Source of the DNA: Sebastes aleutianus | Lineage: Eukaryota > Chordata > Actinopteri > Perciformes > Sebastidae | Assembly: GCA_916700875.1 (NCBI GenBank) | Contig: CAKAKS010000066.1 | Span: 7,843,743-7,907,742, forward strand | DNA: 64,000 nt | Direction: 5' to 3' | Part shown: positions 36,802-48,620 of the stretch, piece by piece | Numbering within the stretch: the first letter of the stretch is position 1 | How the letters are laid out: the number at the start of each line of letters is the position of its first letter | Program-made: the position numbers and the translations under genes | Notes under the pieces: model-generated | Told to the model about the DNA's origin: nothing | Database searches by the model: none | The model's input: the letters and a program-made list of their open reading frames with translations, nothing else

Positions 36802-37740
36802 TATCCTTAATACTCATTCCTAATCAGAGTTACAGGGAGCCAACCCCAGCAAGCATTTGGTAAAAGCTAACGAAACAGACATACACAGACAAACACATCC
36901 ATAACTGACCTGAATTTTTGGAGGATACAGGATTGTGGGCAGGAAACCAGAAACAAGAGGACCAGAGTCTAGATGGAGCTGCTTGGTGGCCAAGTTTATA
37001 AGACAGCAGAGCACTAAGCAGCCTCACCAGAGCAGCTATCACTGTGCCTCTGAGCATTGACTTAATTAGCAGCTGAGCTCCCAGAGTCATTATCAAGGTG
37101 GGGAGAGCTCTCTCAATCACTCTCCCTGCAGATTTCACTCAGTCAGTCCAGGATTTGTGTAGGCTGCCCTCTGGTCACAATCATACTGCTCTAACTCTAT
37201 ATAACATTTCTTTACTTCAGTCAAAGAATTCTGCTGCATCTCAGCCCGGTCCTCACAAGGGCATAATAGATTAAAAACCCAGTCAGTCAGCAGTTGAATA
37301 GCAACATTATAATGAGAATACATGTAAATATAGATTTTGTTTTGGCATGAAGGCTGTGTTTCATATCGCTCCCTGTGAAGGCTAATTTAAAGACAGCAAA
37401 AAGCGAGAGCAGGGAGAGATCAATGCAACCCCCGAGGGGGAACCAGGAAGAAATGGCAGCATTTTAAATAGACCGCTCAGCTGGTGATAGTAATATGGAA
37501 GCTAAACTGACACATCAGCTGATCCAGAGCACTCCGGTTGTCTGAGTTAAGTAGCTTGAATTCATGCTATTTATGCACACGTTTCAGCCGTTAGAGGTGA
37601 CCAAGTAAAAGTACACAACACCACAAAAGTAGTTTCTATGATGGACAACGAGCCTCTGGGCACAGACATGCAAAAAGCCTCTCCTACATAGCAGCAAGAC
37701 ACACACTTAATAGTTGTTTAGCTTCTTTTTGTTGTTGTTG
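36802..37740. other. No gene seen; single-copy
   Basis: Contains CATTGACTTAATTAGCAGC near 37,057 and similar homeodomain-type motifs. No frame or splice structure was convincing. Confidence 0.4.
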
Positions 37741-37744
37741 TGCG

Positions 37745-38185
37745 CCTCTTTGTAGTCAATAAACATCTCTATGGTTTTGTGTCTCTTTGTGGTCGTTTTG
37801 CGTCTCTGCGGTCATTTTCCATCTCTTTGCAGTCGTTTTGCATCTGTTTGTGATTGTTTTGCATCTCTTAGTGGTCGTTTTGCGTCTGTTTGTGGTCATT
37901 TTTTATCTCTTTGTGGTCATTTTGCATCTCTTTGCAGTCGTTTTGCGTCTCTTTTTAGTTGTTTTGCATCTGTGGTCGTTTTGTGTCTCTTTATGGTCTT
38001 TTGCGTCTCTTTTTTGGACGCTTTGTTCTCTTTGTATTCATTTTGTGTCCCTTTGTAGTCATTTTGTGTTCCTATGTGGTCATTTTGTGTGTCTTTGCAG
38101 TTTCTTTTTGTCTCTTTTTTAGAGGTTTTATGTTTCTTTGTGGTCATTTAGAGTCTCTTATTTCTTGGTATGTGTCTCTTTGAGT
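37745..38185 (+). repeat. 21-bp minisatellite, about 20 units
   Basis: The unit is close to GTGGTCGTTTTGCGTCTCTTT, repeated with variation (GTGGTCATTTTGCATCTCTTT, GCAGTCGTTTTGCATCTGTTT). Because 21 is a multiple of three, every frame stays open and gives false Leu/Val/Phe-rich peptides of 74-111 residues. Units degrade after about 38,100. The adjacent block (AAGGGGCGCGCTAACAC near 38,200) may belong to the same dispersed unit. Confidence 0.88.
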
Positions 38186-39001
38186 GACATCTTGTAGGTG
38201 AAGGGGCGCGCTAACACTTTGGGCCCCTGGGCCTTTGCTCGGTCCATCCGTGGTAGCTGGACTTCATGTAGGCTGTTAGTTAGTCTAACATAACACACAT
38301 GACGTACAACGTACATCTGTTTTGGACATAGATTTTAAATCTGGCCTGTAGCAGATTTAGCCGTAATCAGACAAAAACAAAATTAGAGGTGGCCTCCTAG
38401 AAACTGTGATTAAGACTGAAATGTTGCCACTAATCACATCCCAGTCACAAAGCCTAATTAACCCAGTTTAAATGTGTTGAGACTGTAGATACTGTATTAG
38501 ACTTCACAAGGATGTGGGGGTGTGTGTGCAACTTGGAGTGAGAATTGAGCCTCCTTGGAGCAATGTTTAAGGATGTATTGTCTACTTCTGTGAATGCAAC
38601 TGCTGTGTGTGTGCAGCAGTGTATGTATGTGTGGGTGTTATGTCTTGGAATGTGTAAAAGCAACTGTTAATAAATACATAAAAAGACTGTAGTGTTGAGT
38701 TCAGAAAAAGCATCTATTTAGGAATGCACTTGTATGTAAAGACCTGTATGTCAGACATGTGCAATGCTATTTTTATTCCTAAGAAAGGCCTCACTGACAT
38801 GTGGGCAGCGAGAAAACATGTATTGTAAGGGACAATATGGCAACCAATGAAATATATATAGGATATAATCAGTGTGTGTATGTGAAAATGTCCGTTTGTA
38901 AGTTATGCATGCATGTGTGTGTCTCCACATGTGGACAGGTATAGTTGAAAAAAAAGAGGCAGGCGAGAACACAGCAAATTAGTCTGTATGTTTTATTTAT
39001 T
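38186..39001. other. No gene seen
   Basis: Partly TG-rich (38,600-38,640, 38,870-38,930). No motifs recognised. Confidence 0.4.
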
Positions 39002-39330
39002 TCATTAGTTCTAAGAAATATTTATAGTATAGTAAAGGTCTAAACTGGTTGGTTTTGATCTGCTTTTTTAAAGTGTCCACAGAGATGAATTCCTGTGGGA
39101 GTGATTTGTAAAGTCTGGAAACCACAACATCAAAAGCATAAAGCCAAGCGCCTTTGATTTTAAGTCTGGAGCGAGGCACACCTAACAAGCCCGGGGCTGT
39201 AGTAACTCTGTAATGTAAGAGGGAGCTTGACCATGCAAAGCTTTCAAAGTGATAACAAGGATTTTGAATTGAATTCTGAAGTGAGCGATAAAAGACGGGA
39301 AAGGGAATTAGACAGATAAAAGGAGAACCG
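39002..39330 (-). mobile_element. Non-LTR retrotransposon ORF2 C-terminus, fragment
   Basis: The minus-strand frame (39,359 to 38,997) contains LLGVPRSRLKIKG and then SRLYKSLPQEF and TLKKQIKTNQF. This order is the usual end of ORF2 in L2/CR1/Rex-type LINEs (VPRSRLKTKG...RLWNSLPxxxR...FKxxLKTxLF). The encoded region normally follows the reverse transcriptase. The catalytic RT motifs and endonuclease are absent, so this is a dead 5'-truncated copy. The plus-strand flank at 39,225-39,300 is also repeat-like. Subfamily undetermined. Confidence 0.65.
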
Positions 39331-40959
39331 AGGAGACAAAAAGAAAGAAAGAGACACAATGAAAGAGAAGAGAGAGTGAAAGACGTGGCAGTGAGCAGAC
39401 GAATGGCTCTCAGAGCTGCTCGCTAGCTCCATAAAAGACAGGTCTTAAACTATGACCAAGGTCAACTCCCCTGCTTCCTAGCTCGGCCACGCTGACATAT
39501 TTACACCGCTATTACCACCATCTCTGTGTCTTTGCTGTGCTCCATCTGTACCTGTCTCTCCTCTCTTACTCACTGCAACACAACAACACTGCAGCTGCAG
39601 GGCAGAATGTTGTTGGCAAGGAACAAATGTGTTTTTCTTCACCTCAACAAATCCAATTCATTAAAAGTAAATATACAAGGTAGAAACCCCACATGCATTT
39701 TGAATTCAGCTACGTTTACGTGATGAAGGATTTTAAAGTGGCCTCAAAAAGCTTTGTTTTCTATTGCGTTTTTTGATAACAAATATATTGCATGTTAACA
39801 ATTTTAATTGTTTATACTTTTTATGACTGAAAGGTCATGAATTTCTTAAAGTAGCAGCTTTTTATTTCTAATTTTCATGTGAAGCACATTTAATTTATAT
39901 GAGAAGTGCTTTATAAATACAATTAGTTTTCTTTTCAACTAACCAACTGACCCAATAAGTCAGCATTACACCTTTAATCAGATAAAAAGACAGAAAACAA
40001 CTTTGTTTTTCCAAAGAGTTCCTTCTCGCAATTAAACTAAAATGCAGAAGTTAAGCAAAAGCACAGTAAATTCTGATTACTTATGTTTTCATAACTGTTG
40101 AAAAAGACCTGAAAACAATAGAATCAATCAATTGTACAACAATATAGATGTTTATTATACCTTTAAAGTACATAATCTACAGCTGGTATAGCCTTAACAT
40201 ATTCTTTAAACTCACACACTCACTTCAAGAACACACACTCACACCGTCACCAAGGAGCTCAACAACGGACACTTTGCAGTCATATCTCTTCATTATGTCT
40301 TCCTAATTACAGGTGTTAAATGTTACACTAATTAAAAACATCAGCTCTCGTCATGATATATGGTGCCCTATTGTTTGTCAGCTTTCTATTAATAGCTCGT
40401 ATAGCAATGGGCTTAATTGATTTCCTAGTACGCTAATTGATTGCGAGGCTAGAGGGAGATTTGTTTTGGAAGGTGAATTAAGTTGATTGTCTGAGAGTTT
40501 AGAAACTGAGACAAAGAGAGAGGCGGCGAGAGAGAGAAAATGACATCTTAGTCACACAGGCAATTAAGACTGAGAGCCTGACCTCTGCTAACAATGACTT
40601 ATTATCTCTGCCAGGCGTAAGCTGAGGAGATTGTGTTCGGGTCCCGTGTGTGTGCGTTCGTGTGCATCTGCCCTGTGTGTCCGTCCACGGATAATCTCGC
40701 GTACTACCGGACCCATCAGACTAATATTCCTTTTTGGGCTCATTTGTGCTCAAGGACCTCTTGTGGTTGCAGTGATTCACTTTTTGAATAACATAATTTA
40801 TTGACTGTTTTAAACCGTCGTTGACTGCTGACTCCTCACTCCTCTTAACCAGCAACTACTTCAGTTTGGAATCTTGTTTCCATTCGGGATCAAGATTGCA
40901 CCATATTTAATAAAGAAAATGACAATGCAATACCTTTATTTCCTCTGCGATATTAAAAA
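39331..40959. other. No gene seen; single-copy, AT-rich
   Basis: 39,720-40,340 is AT-rich with no repeats recognised. 40,340-40,640 has candidate regulatory texture and is listed separately. Confidence 0.4.
40350..40645. promoter_or_regulatory. Candidate conserved non-coding stretch (inference)
   Basis: GGGCTTAATTGATTTCCTAG, GTACGCTAATTGATTGCGAG and ACAGGCAATTAAGACTGAG place several TAATTG/CAATTA cores within 300 bp of single-copy DNA, divided by a short GA run. No frame is present. Suggested only as an enhancer candidate. Confidence 0.22.
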
Positions 40960-41499
40960 ATACAGGAATATTCTATATTAAATGCATCAATCTGGTGCTT
41001 TTAAGCAATCATATTTGCCCACTCCTATGTTGATAAGAGTATTAAATACTTGACAAATCTCCCTTTAAGGTACATTTTGAACAGATAGAAAGTGTGCGAT
41101 TTATTTGCGATTAATCGCGATTAATAATCGCGGGATAATGTGCAGCGAGCAGGTCATTGTTGTAGAAGGAAACCGCGACCAAAGCAAAGCGGAGGGGTCT
41201 GTCATCGCCCTGAAGGGGATTATTTCACAACAATGACCAGCTAGCTGTACATTATCCCGCTTATTACACGGCTACTTACTTAAGAAATTAATAATTTGAC
41301 ACAAAAACGTTCCGCCAAAGTCCGACATCAGAACTGCGCCCATAGCAACGGTCTGTTATACATAGCAACGGTCTGCTATAAAGAAATAACAGACCGCAGA
41401 ACGCCGTGATTAACCCATCAGAATCGAGTATTCAACAATGCCGTGTGGATAATCATGCGATTAATCACGATTAAATGTTTTAATCAATTGACAGCCCTA
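40960..41499 (-). mobile_element. hAT-like element with TAGGGCTGTCAA end, copy 1, with nested foldback
   Basis: The right edge reads, in reverse, TTAGGGCTGTCAATTGATT followed by ATTAATCGTGATTAATCGC-type words. The left part (GTATTAAATACTTGACAAAT, AAGGTACATTTTGAACAGAT) matches 55,811-55,925 in reverse complement. Between them is unrelated DNA including the foldback at 41,130. There is no transposase frame. Outer left edge uncertain. Confidence 0.65.
41130..41260. mobile_element. 131-bp foldback element
   Basis: The arms at 41,130-41,163 and 41,227-41,260 are inverted copies with about 31 of 34 positions matching (outermost GCGGGATAATGT). The loop is GC-rich (CCGCGACCAAAGCAAAGCGG). It sits inside the hAT-like copy. 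The neighbouring TTATTACACGGCTACTTACT and twin CATAGCAACGGTCTG blocks to 41,400 may belong to the same larger element. Confidence 0.8.
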
Positions 41500-42354
41500 A
41501 TTAATACGTTAAGACTTCAGACTACAGATCGCATTTACTCATTAACATTCACTAGCATCCACTGTAACATCACTGTGATTATTAAATGAATCCTTTTAAA
41601 CCAGCTTGTTATCATGTGAATGATGCATACAATCTCATTAGAATATTGCGTTGATATGATTACACCAGATTATCGGGGTGTTGTGTTCGCTGAGTGTGAT
41701 CCACTGATAGATAACAGAGTGGTCACTATCTCAGCACCGTCTCTCAGTGCAATAACGGTGACATTAAACTGCTCCCCAGAGCTCTGTGCAACCCTGTTCA
41801 ATCCACAGATGCTGGTATTTGACCGTCTTCTGATCCAATTGAATGATTAAATTAATTTGTTCTTGTCTTCAACCTTTATTGTTTATCTCACTGTGTAGCT
41901 GTGCATCTATACGAATAGTGAGTGCAGAAGACTCAGCTTCCTGTAGTCTGTTTTTCTTCCTCCCTCCTTCCTCTCTTTCTCTCTTTCTCTCCTCTCTAAA
42001 TGGATCTCTCCAAGGTCTTCTAAATACTCCCTTTGTGGTGTTTTGGACACTTCACTAAAAAACAATTTACTTAAAGCAACTGTCAAACATCTCACCTTGG
42101 GAAGAGGGAAGTGTAGCAGAGAAAATGGATGCGGAAGACGTTAAGGAAGAGAGACAGAGTGGGAGAGAAAAGAGAGGAAGTAAAGAAAAAAAGATGGTGA
42201 ACACATCAAGAAATGAAAAGAGAAATAAATGAGCAGCTTCTATGTGAGCACATATCAGAGAGAGCGCGTGTGTGTGTGTGCGCACGCATCATTTAGCGTC
42301 GGTGCGTCGTTCGCCAGGTCCGCATTTCCCACAAGGCCATGCATGAGCGGGCAA

Positions 42355-42470
42355 GCGGCTGGTCCCCGGGGACGATGACAACGGCAGTTCCATTGTTGCC
42401 GCGGTGATATATTGCTAGGGAACCCCTGGGGGCAGGAACCACTTATTTAGACATCAAATTAAGCCTCAAG
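42355..42470. promoter_or_regulatory. Candidate conserved non-coding patch (inference)
   Basis: GGCAGTTCCATTGTTGCCGC (with a SOX-type CATTGTT core) followed by GGTGATATATTGCTAGGG. It is single-copy, GC-rich and lacks a convincing frame. Unproven. Confidence 0.2.

Positions 42471-42473
<3 letters not shown>

Positions 42474-42513
<40 letters not shown>
42474..42513. repeat. (CA)n microsatellite, 40 bp
   Basis: Uninterrupted CA dinucleotides. A second shorter run is at 42,603-42,618. Confidence 0.95.
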
Positions 42514-42516
<3 letters not shown>

Positions 42517-43199
42517 GCACACCACATAATAGGTGCACGTGTACAAGATGCTTCCCCAAGCGCACATACACACAAACTGATGCTGGTTTACAGGCCTGCA
42601 CGCACACACACACACACATACATGCAGGGTCTCTGCAGGAATCTGAATGAGGACGCCGACACATTGCAGCGTCAAACCTGCGAATCTGCTGTTAATGCTT
42701 GTTTCTCCCCGTGGTGAGGAAAAACACAAACATACATATTTACACAAGCCGCCATCATAACACTAGATAATGGACACTCTTTACTTTACTAAGTTACGTG
42801 GTCAATGTGAAGCGATCCGCTGGTAAATATGATGTAAGTACAGTGATTGTAATCCTTGACTTAAACTTTCTTTATAGGGATTTTATCTTAGTGATTGACC
42901 TGTTTTTAGTTTAGTTTATTTGACAAGGGACATTGCAAATTAATAAATACACTTGGTAAAAAAAAAAATGCCATTTTTCATCTGTTATCTCTGGCTAAGA
43001 TGTTACAGAAAACTTCCTAAAAATACATCAGAAGAAAACATCAAAGAGGGCATGCAGTTTTAATGTTGGGAAAAGGACACACAGTTGTTAAAAGCAGTAG
43101 AATCAGAAGTGACATTTGTACATATACAAATGCAGACAAGCAGGACATATAGATAGAAGCAGCAAAACAAAAACTACTTGGTTAGGTTTATTAAAGAAA

Positions 43200-43335
43200 C
43201 ATCATGATTAAAATAAATTAATATTGACTTTTCGCTTCATACGGGACATGAACTGAAGTCTCCCGGGTAAAAAGTCTGGTGTTTGTTTGACCCGTCCACC
43301 ACCGACCTCCTTCCTATGTGGATTTCCGCAGATCG
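43200..43335 (-). repeat. R1 dispersed repeat, copy f (inverted)
   Basis: CGGGACATGAACTGAAGTCT, CGGGTAAAAAGTCTGGTGTT and GACCCGTCCACCACCGACCT are the reverse complement of the GGAGGTCGG...GGGTC...ACCAGACTTT...GTCCCG block of R1. Confidence 0.6.
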
Positions 43336-45122
43336 AATTCACAGCTGGCGGCAGCGAAGTGTGACGCGCCGCAATCATGACATTTTCGTATTCATGTATT
43401 TCAGACGGAAAACATTTTTTTGTAACACAGGTCAACATGTCACAGGAGTCACAGGATGTGTTCACTGATTGGCTGCGGGTCCTCTCTGGCCGCACTCAGG
43501 CGCTAAAGGTTCAACTTTTCCCAACCTTTAGTTTAGCCGCACTTTGCCGCAGAATCAATCAGCCGTAGCCCGCCGAGCTCGGGAGCGGCCGCTGCAGCTT
43601 TTTATACAGTAGGCATTGCATGGCAGCTCGCAGCAGGCCGCACTTTACCACTGCTCTGGTGTGAATTCGGCAATCGTATTTGTGATACGTCAAAAACAAA
43701 CGTAATCCGCAACAACATTCCTGATGCAGTTTTGCTGTGTGGGAACACAATTTCTAGGAGACAGAGCTGTATTTCTTGACTCAGTGCTCACCATTAAACC
43801 AAAGTTTCAGTTGTAAAACAACAGACCACTACAATTACCACATAAGATGATCATTTTGAGACCCAGGCATGACCCATATGTTTAACCAAACATGAAAGAG
43901 CCAACTCTTGGCCCATGAATGCCAGCATCTCTCTTTAATTCCGTAGCAGAAAGACTCCACTTTCCTGCACAGAGTTCAGAGTTCAGTGGCTTTTTTTGTA
44001 GCTACATGTAGCATCAAAGAAGGAAATATTAATGGTCTTCCTTTCCTCCATCGCTCTATCTCTCTTTCCTCCCTTGTGATTGTCATCTTTACTCACCCAT
44101 CAATCATTTCTTCTTCGCACTCTCCATCCATATTTACTCCACCTGCCATCCCTTTAGACATGTGTTAGAAACACATTTCAACGTGTCCCTCCTTTTTTTT
44201 CCATCAATCCATCCATCCATCTCCCCATCATTACTTTCATATCATGTCCAATCAAACAATATTATCCCTCAGCATCCGATGCAGAAGGGACATACAGTAG
44301 CAAATGAGAGCGATGATGAGATGGACTGAGTGGTAATTAGATGTAAGGTGGTTGTACTCATCATTTAATAAGCAATCACAGGGCTGTCGATGAGGATTTG
44401 GGCACAGCGGTTAACAACCGTGAGGTTAATAATAACTGAAATTTTAGCACTTTTGCAAATGTGGCCATTCAGCTCACATCAGAATAGAGCTTCTGCCACA
44501 GTGATTGATTTTTTTCAGCGTCAAAATGTGACTTAATGGAAATGACACCGGAAGACAATTACGACAAGAGACAATTACAGAACGACTACAGGCAGCAATG
44601 ACACGTCGGAGTCTGGGCAAAAGACTTCCAGGTCAATGTGCATATTAAAGGGAAATCATGAAAAGGAAAAAGTATTTCCGATGAATGATGAGACATGACA
44701 AGAAGAACAGACATTAGAGTGAATTTTCCGCAAATTTTCTCCTTCAGTCTGCTCTTGGTGTTCTCTCTGTTTGATCGTGTTCATCAGTAAAATACACTCA
44801 TCTGTGGCTTGAGTAATTCCCAGTAGATGTCTTCCCTGAAATTGAAAATGAAAATGACGCCCCTAGGCCTCTGCACTCCCACTGAGTTTTATGTTACGAT
44901 TTAATTACAGGTTTCTACTGTTTAATAATCAGGAATGAATTTGCTGGCCATTTATGACAATTATCTGCGCAATTATATCAACTCTGTTATACTGGACTAT
45001 TTGTATTCTTCCTGCATGGTAGTATAATTGGTTAGTATAGTTAAGCTGGGAGATAAAGATGGAACAGCTTGAGAGGGAAAGGTGAGATGGCATAAACAAT
45101 ATATTTCCTAGCCTCGACCTAA
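43336..45122. other. No gene seen; single-copy
   Basis: 43,340-43,750 is GC-richer with opposing open frames but no domain. A CATC run occurs at 44,201-44,223. 44,330-45,000 is complex AT-rich DNA with candidate regulatory texture. Confidence 0.4.
44880..45000. promoter_or_regulatory. Candidate conserved non-coding patch (inference)
   Basis: TTACGATTTAATTACAGG, CTGTTTAATAATCAGGAATG and GACAATTATCTGCGCAATTA cluster homeodomain-type cores in about 110 bp of single-copy DNA. Unproven. Confidence 0.22.
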
Positions 45123-45972
45123 AGCCTGGCCCACACTAAAAGATATTTCAAATCTAAACAGATGTTGAAAATTGAGAGATAGCGCACATAACGACATGTT
45201 ATGTTAAATTTAACAGTTTTGTTCCTATAGCGTGTGGTGAGCGATGATTTGTCCACTGACTGAACCGTGCATCATTAATGAGCTCAGTCAGGAGGACTCA
45301 AACTAACTGCAAAACTGCATTCTTTATCATTCAACCTGTGTTTTTCATCACATAACGATAAGATACAACTTTTTATGTGAAATAAGTTTGACTACAATGA
45401 CAGAAATGTTCAATATATTCTGATGACTAAACGGGACTAAGATTAAATTAAAAAAAATAACTGACAAATTAAGAGAAAAAACATTTTGACTAAAATCAAA
45501 TGACTTTTCGGCGACTAAAACTATGAAGGATAAAAATGACTAAAATGTGACAAAAACTAATAAGCATTTTCGTTTTGAGACTAGGACTAAATCTAAAATA
45601 GCTGCCAAAATTCACACTGTGATGGCAGTTGTTGTCCTTCCTCTTCAGTCAGCTTGGTTCTTAATTGGCTGTCGTTCCTTCCCACGTGACTGCATCATCG
45701 GCTGTCCTTGGGGTTCCCCACATACAACAGGATATCCTATCGTAAATATCGGAACATGTTTAGTATTTGCGATTTGAAATCGGTGCAGCCAGGATGGACT
45801 TCTGAGCCGATCAGAGGATGTAAAAATCCCTCTTAACATACCTCACACCACAGGAATATCTGGAAAGATAATTTTTAGAACCATGAAAAAATCGGTGTTT
45901 TGCTGACGGTTGTTGGGAGGGAGGAATCGGGCCCAAAATCATCTTGATTCTCGTGTTGTGTGTGCCCGGCCT
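45123..45972. mobile_element. Decayed DNA transposon, ~850 bp, with inner ACTAAAA-rich insert
   Basis: The left end AGCCTGGCCCACACTAAA and the right end (reversed) AGGCCGGGCACACACAAC are imperfect inverted termini. The right interior GAATCGGGCCCAAAATCATC is familiar from teleost hAT-type elements. 45,424-45,600 is a separate stretch of ACTAAA/GACTAA words and is probably an inserted MITE. No 8-bp duplication could be confirmed. Confidence 0.5.
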
Positions 45973-46602
45973 ACAATACGTCTGGAACCTGTGGGAAAGT
46001 AAAGTGAAATGGGAATACTGGAGCACTCCAGGCCCAGTGTTGTACTTGATTCTACAGAGGAGAAATGAAGAGGTTATTCTGATGTGAGGGGAGTGGGAAG
46101 GCGATAGGATATGAAAGGTGTGCGTGGTAAATTGACTGTGAAGGTGAGTGAGAGAGGTGAAGTAGTGCACAGTGGGTGATATACCCAACAGAGAGCGCAC
46201 TGATTGGATAATTGGATGACTGGACCTCACCAACGTTGCTCCCGTGGTGAGAAAAAAAAGAAATGGAGAGCTGAGTGGAAGAATGTGTAGCCCTGTGAGG
46301 TCAGAAGAATAGTGTAGTAGGAGATTCCTTCACTCAGATAGTTGATTTTGAACTGTAATTACATGTCTGTCCATTCCTGGAAGAGGTATCTCCTCCTCCA
46401 TTGCTTTTCCTGAGGTTCCTTCTCTTTTCCCCTCTTAAATGGGAGTGTTGGGGGAGTTTTTTCATTATCAGAATAAAAGGTCTAAGGAAAGAAGGTGTTG
46501 TATCCAGTACAGACTGTAAAGCCATCTGAGGCAAATTTGAGCTGAATTTGGATTGCATTTTTGCTCCATATTACACAAAGAAGATATCAATTTCTTCTCC
46601 TT
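45973..46602. other. No gene seen
   Basis: Partly GA-rich. The 140-codon minus-strand frame at 45,811-46,233 spans the transposon edge and has no domain. Confidence 0.4.
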
Positions 46603-46760
46603 AGGCAGACTGTTCTCACACACCGTTCGTAGCTATACCTACGCAGTGTAAATGCACTGTAATTCGTATACAGGGTGGAAGTCACGGTGGATAGGTGGGT
46701 CAAAAAACACCGGAGTTTCACATCCCGTGTGAAACCAGAAGTGAACGTTGATTTAGTATA
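46603..46760 (+). repeat. R1 dispersed repeat, copy g (5' part)
   Basis: GACTGTTCTCACACACCGTT, CGTAGCTATACCTACG, GTGGATAGGTGGGTC and CATCCCGTGTGAAACCAG match copies b, i and (reversed) j. Confidence 0.65.
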
Positions 46761-47352
46761 GTTAATAGTTTAATAGTTGATGTACATACTAACAATTATT
46801 CAGCATTACAATGATGAAAATAGTTATGAAATAGTTTGCATCATCAGCAGGGAAACAGTCCGTTGACGCCACTAAATGGACTTCCTCTGAGATTTGACAT
46901 ATATTCATATCATATTATTCATATTACATATGAAACGTATCAAATTAAACCCTTCGATGCAGCTAATGATTTTCTGTTTGTGTCTCTAAAAAGCAACACT
47001 TTTGACACTGCAGGAGCTGCTTCTGTCATTTCGGATGTTAGGGGCTCTTTGCTTTGCAAAGCAGTGGCAGGATGAGCATTTTAAATAACCACGGGTACAC
47101 AAAAGCACCTCCTTTCCTCGACAATAATAAGCATTTTCAGTCCGAGTGCCCTAGACCTGTCATTGCATTAGCCACACTATAAAGAATTACTATAAGAACG
47201 CTGCAGGGAATTTAAATTGCAAATTTAAGACGCGAAATTCAAATCGTGACTCTTTCTAGCAGAGTACATACAGGGAATAGATCTGAAACTTGACTTGGGA
47301 CCAGAACCATACATTAGAGAGTTCTGCAGGGCCCGTAATCATTGAAGTGATT

Positions 47353-47413
<61 letters not shown>

Positions 47414-48162
47414 ATGCTTGTGTGTGCAAGTACATTTGATTGAATATGCATGCATACTGTACATGTGTTTCTCTGAGACGGAGTTGCAGTGTCCGATTGA
47501 TTTTCTGCATAAGTGTGCATCTGTGCGTGCCCTTATGTATGACTCAGCATGCACGCATGTATGTGTGTGTGTGTGTGTTTTGTGATTGGCGAATTGAAGT
47601 ACTGGCCAGGGCTGAGCAGTTCTGTTGGAGGGATTCGCTGATTCAGCACTCCACAGCTCAGAAAAAGAATTAAGGACTGGACACATTCACATGCACACAC
47701 ACACACGCTCAAACTTTCTACTGCCAACTCACCCTGAAGCATGCTCGTATGGACACTATCTCCGTCTTCACACACACCTAGACACACAAGAAACTGTGCA
47801 CACACACACACATACACCCTTCCGGAGCACACACCTAATGGAAATAGGATTAGATGTAGCTGTAGTTATTACAGCAAAGTGGTGTGTAGCTCTTAGCTCG
47901 CACAGGTCGCACTGTCCTCATTGACATGTTGTGTGTGAGTGTGTGTGAGAGAGAGAGAGAGACAGGTGGGTGTGTCCCTGCAGTCTTTATGCTGTGTGCT
48001 TAACACATTATGTCCTTGTGAAAGTGTAAATGCCTCTGACAACAATATGTCTTGATGTCCGCGGTCAAAGATAGCAGCTGTTTTTCTCATACAAAGCAAA
48101 TTAATGTCTTGCTGTATCATTAAGAGAAATATCATCTTCTGCTTGTCTAGTAGTATTTAACT
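46761..48162. other. No gene seen; TG/CA tracts
   Basis: The stretch at 47,100-47,260 is single-copy and AT-rich. 47,540-47,580 and 47,690-47,830 are TG/CA-rich. The frames of 68-115 codons here arise from these tracts. Confidence 0.45.
47355..47411. repeat. (TG)n microsatellite, 57 bp
   Basis: Uninterrupted TG dinucleotides. Confidence 0.95.
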
Positions 48163-48612
48163 CAGGGCCGGCTTAAGGCATAGGCCTTATAGGCGCTCGC
48201 CTAGGGCGCCACCTTCCGGAGGGTGCTGGTCGCCCTCTAAAAAATAAATATATATTTTTTATTTTGAAATGCCGGTGGGAGCCTTTCTTCATTTTCTGCA
48301 TTGAGGTAACAAATGAACAATTACAAAAATAAAGAAAGAAAATACACTTTTCACCTCCACCTGTAACTCTCTTTCTCACACTTTTACATCTGCTCGGCCG
48401 CACTTATTTGTTTAATAAAAGTGTAAATTGTAGTGAAACTGACTACAAACTTATAACCCAACAATATCATGGCCCAATTCTTTATTCATATTATAATAAA
48501 TACAGTTATTTATGAAAATAAAACTCTTAGTTTTCGTCTTAAAACCTTTGTAATGTCTGATGTGTGTTGCGTTTTTTCGCCTAGGGCACCAAAAGGGCTA
48601 GAGCCGGCCCTG
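48163..48612. mobile_element. Non-autonomous hAT transposon, 450 bp, perfect 8-bp TSD
   Basis: Termini CAGGGCCGGCT and AGCCGGCCCTG are exact inverses. ATTTAACT flanks both sides (48,155-48,162 and 48,613-48,620). A second inverted pair lies inside: GCTCGCCTAGGGCGCCA near 48,196 against TTTCGCCTAGGGCACCA near 48,576 as a direct-type echo of GCCTAGGGC. CAGGGCCGG ends with 8-bp duplications are hAT hallmarks. No transposase frame. Internal sequence is AT-rich with no gene. Confidence 0.92.
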
Positions 48613-48620
48613 ATTTAACT

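Larger units (their letters stand above)
41500..43199. other. No gene seen
   Basis: Contains CT/GA skew at 41,955-42,000 and 42,140-42,195, the CA tract at 42,474 and a LINE-3'-end-like patch near 42,905 (TTATTTGACAAGGGACATTG) that is too short to call. A compact conserved-looking patch is listed separately. Confidence 0.4.

Noticed and set aside
37771..38183. Valine/leucine/phenylalanine-rich frames of 74-111 codons resembling membrane segments
   Set aside because: A 21-bp tandem repeat translated in several frames. No start context and no non-repeat extension.
37745..38185. Regularly spaced repeats that could be read as a CRISPR array
   Set aside because: Units are head-to-tail with no unique spacers, and the genome is vertebrate.
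45811..46233. 140-codon minus-strand frame
   Set aside because: It spans the edge of a decayed transposon and lacks any motif.
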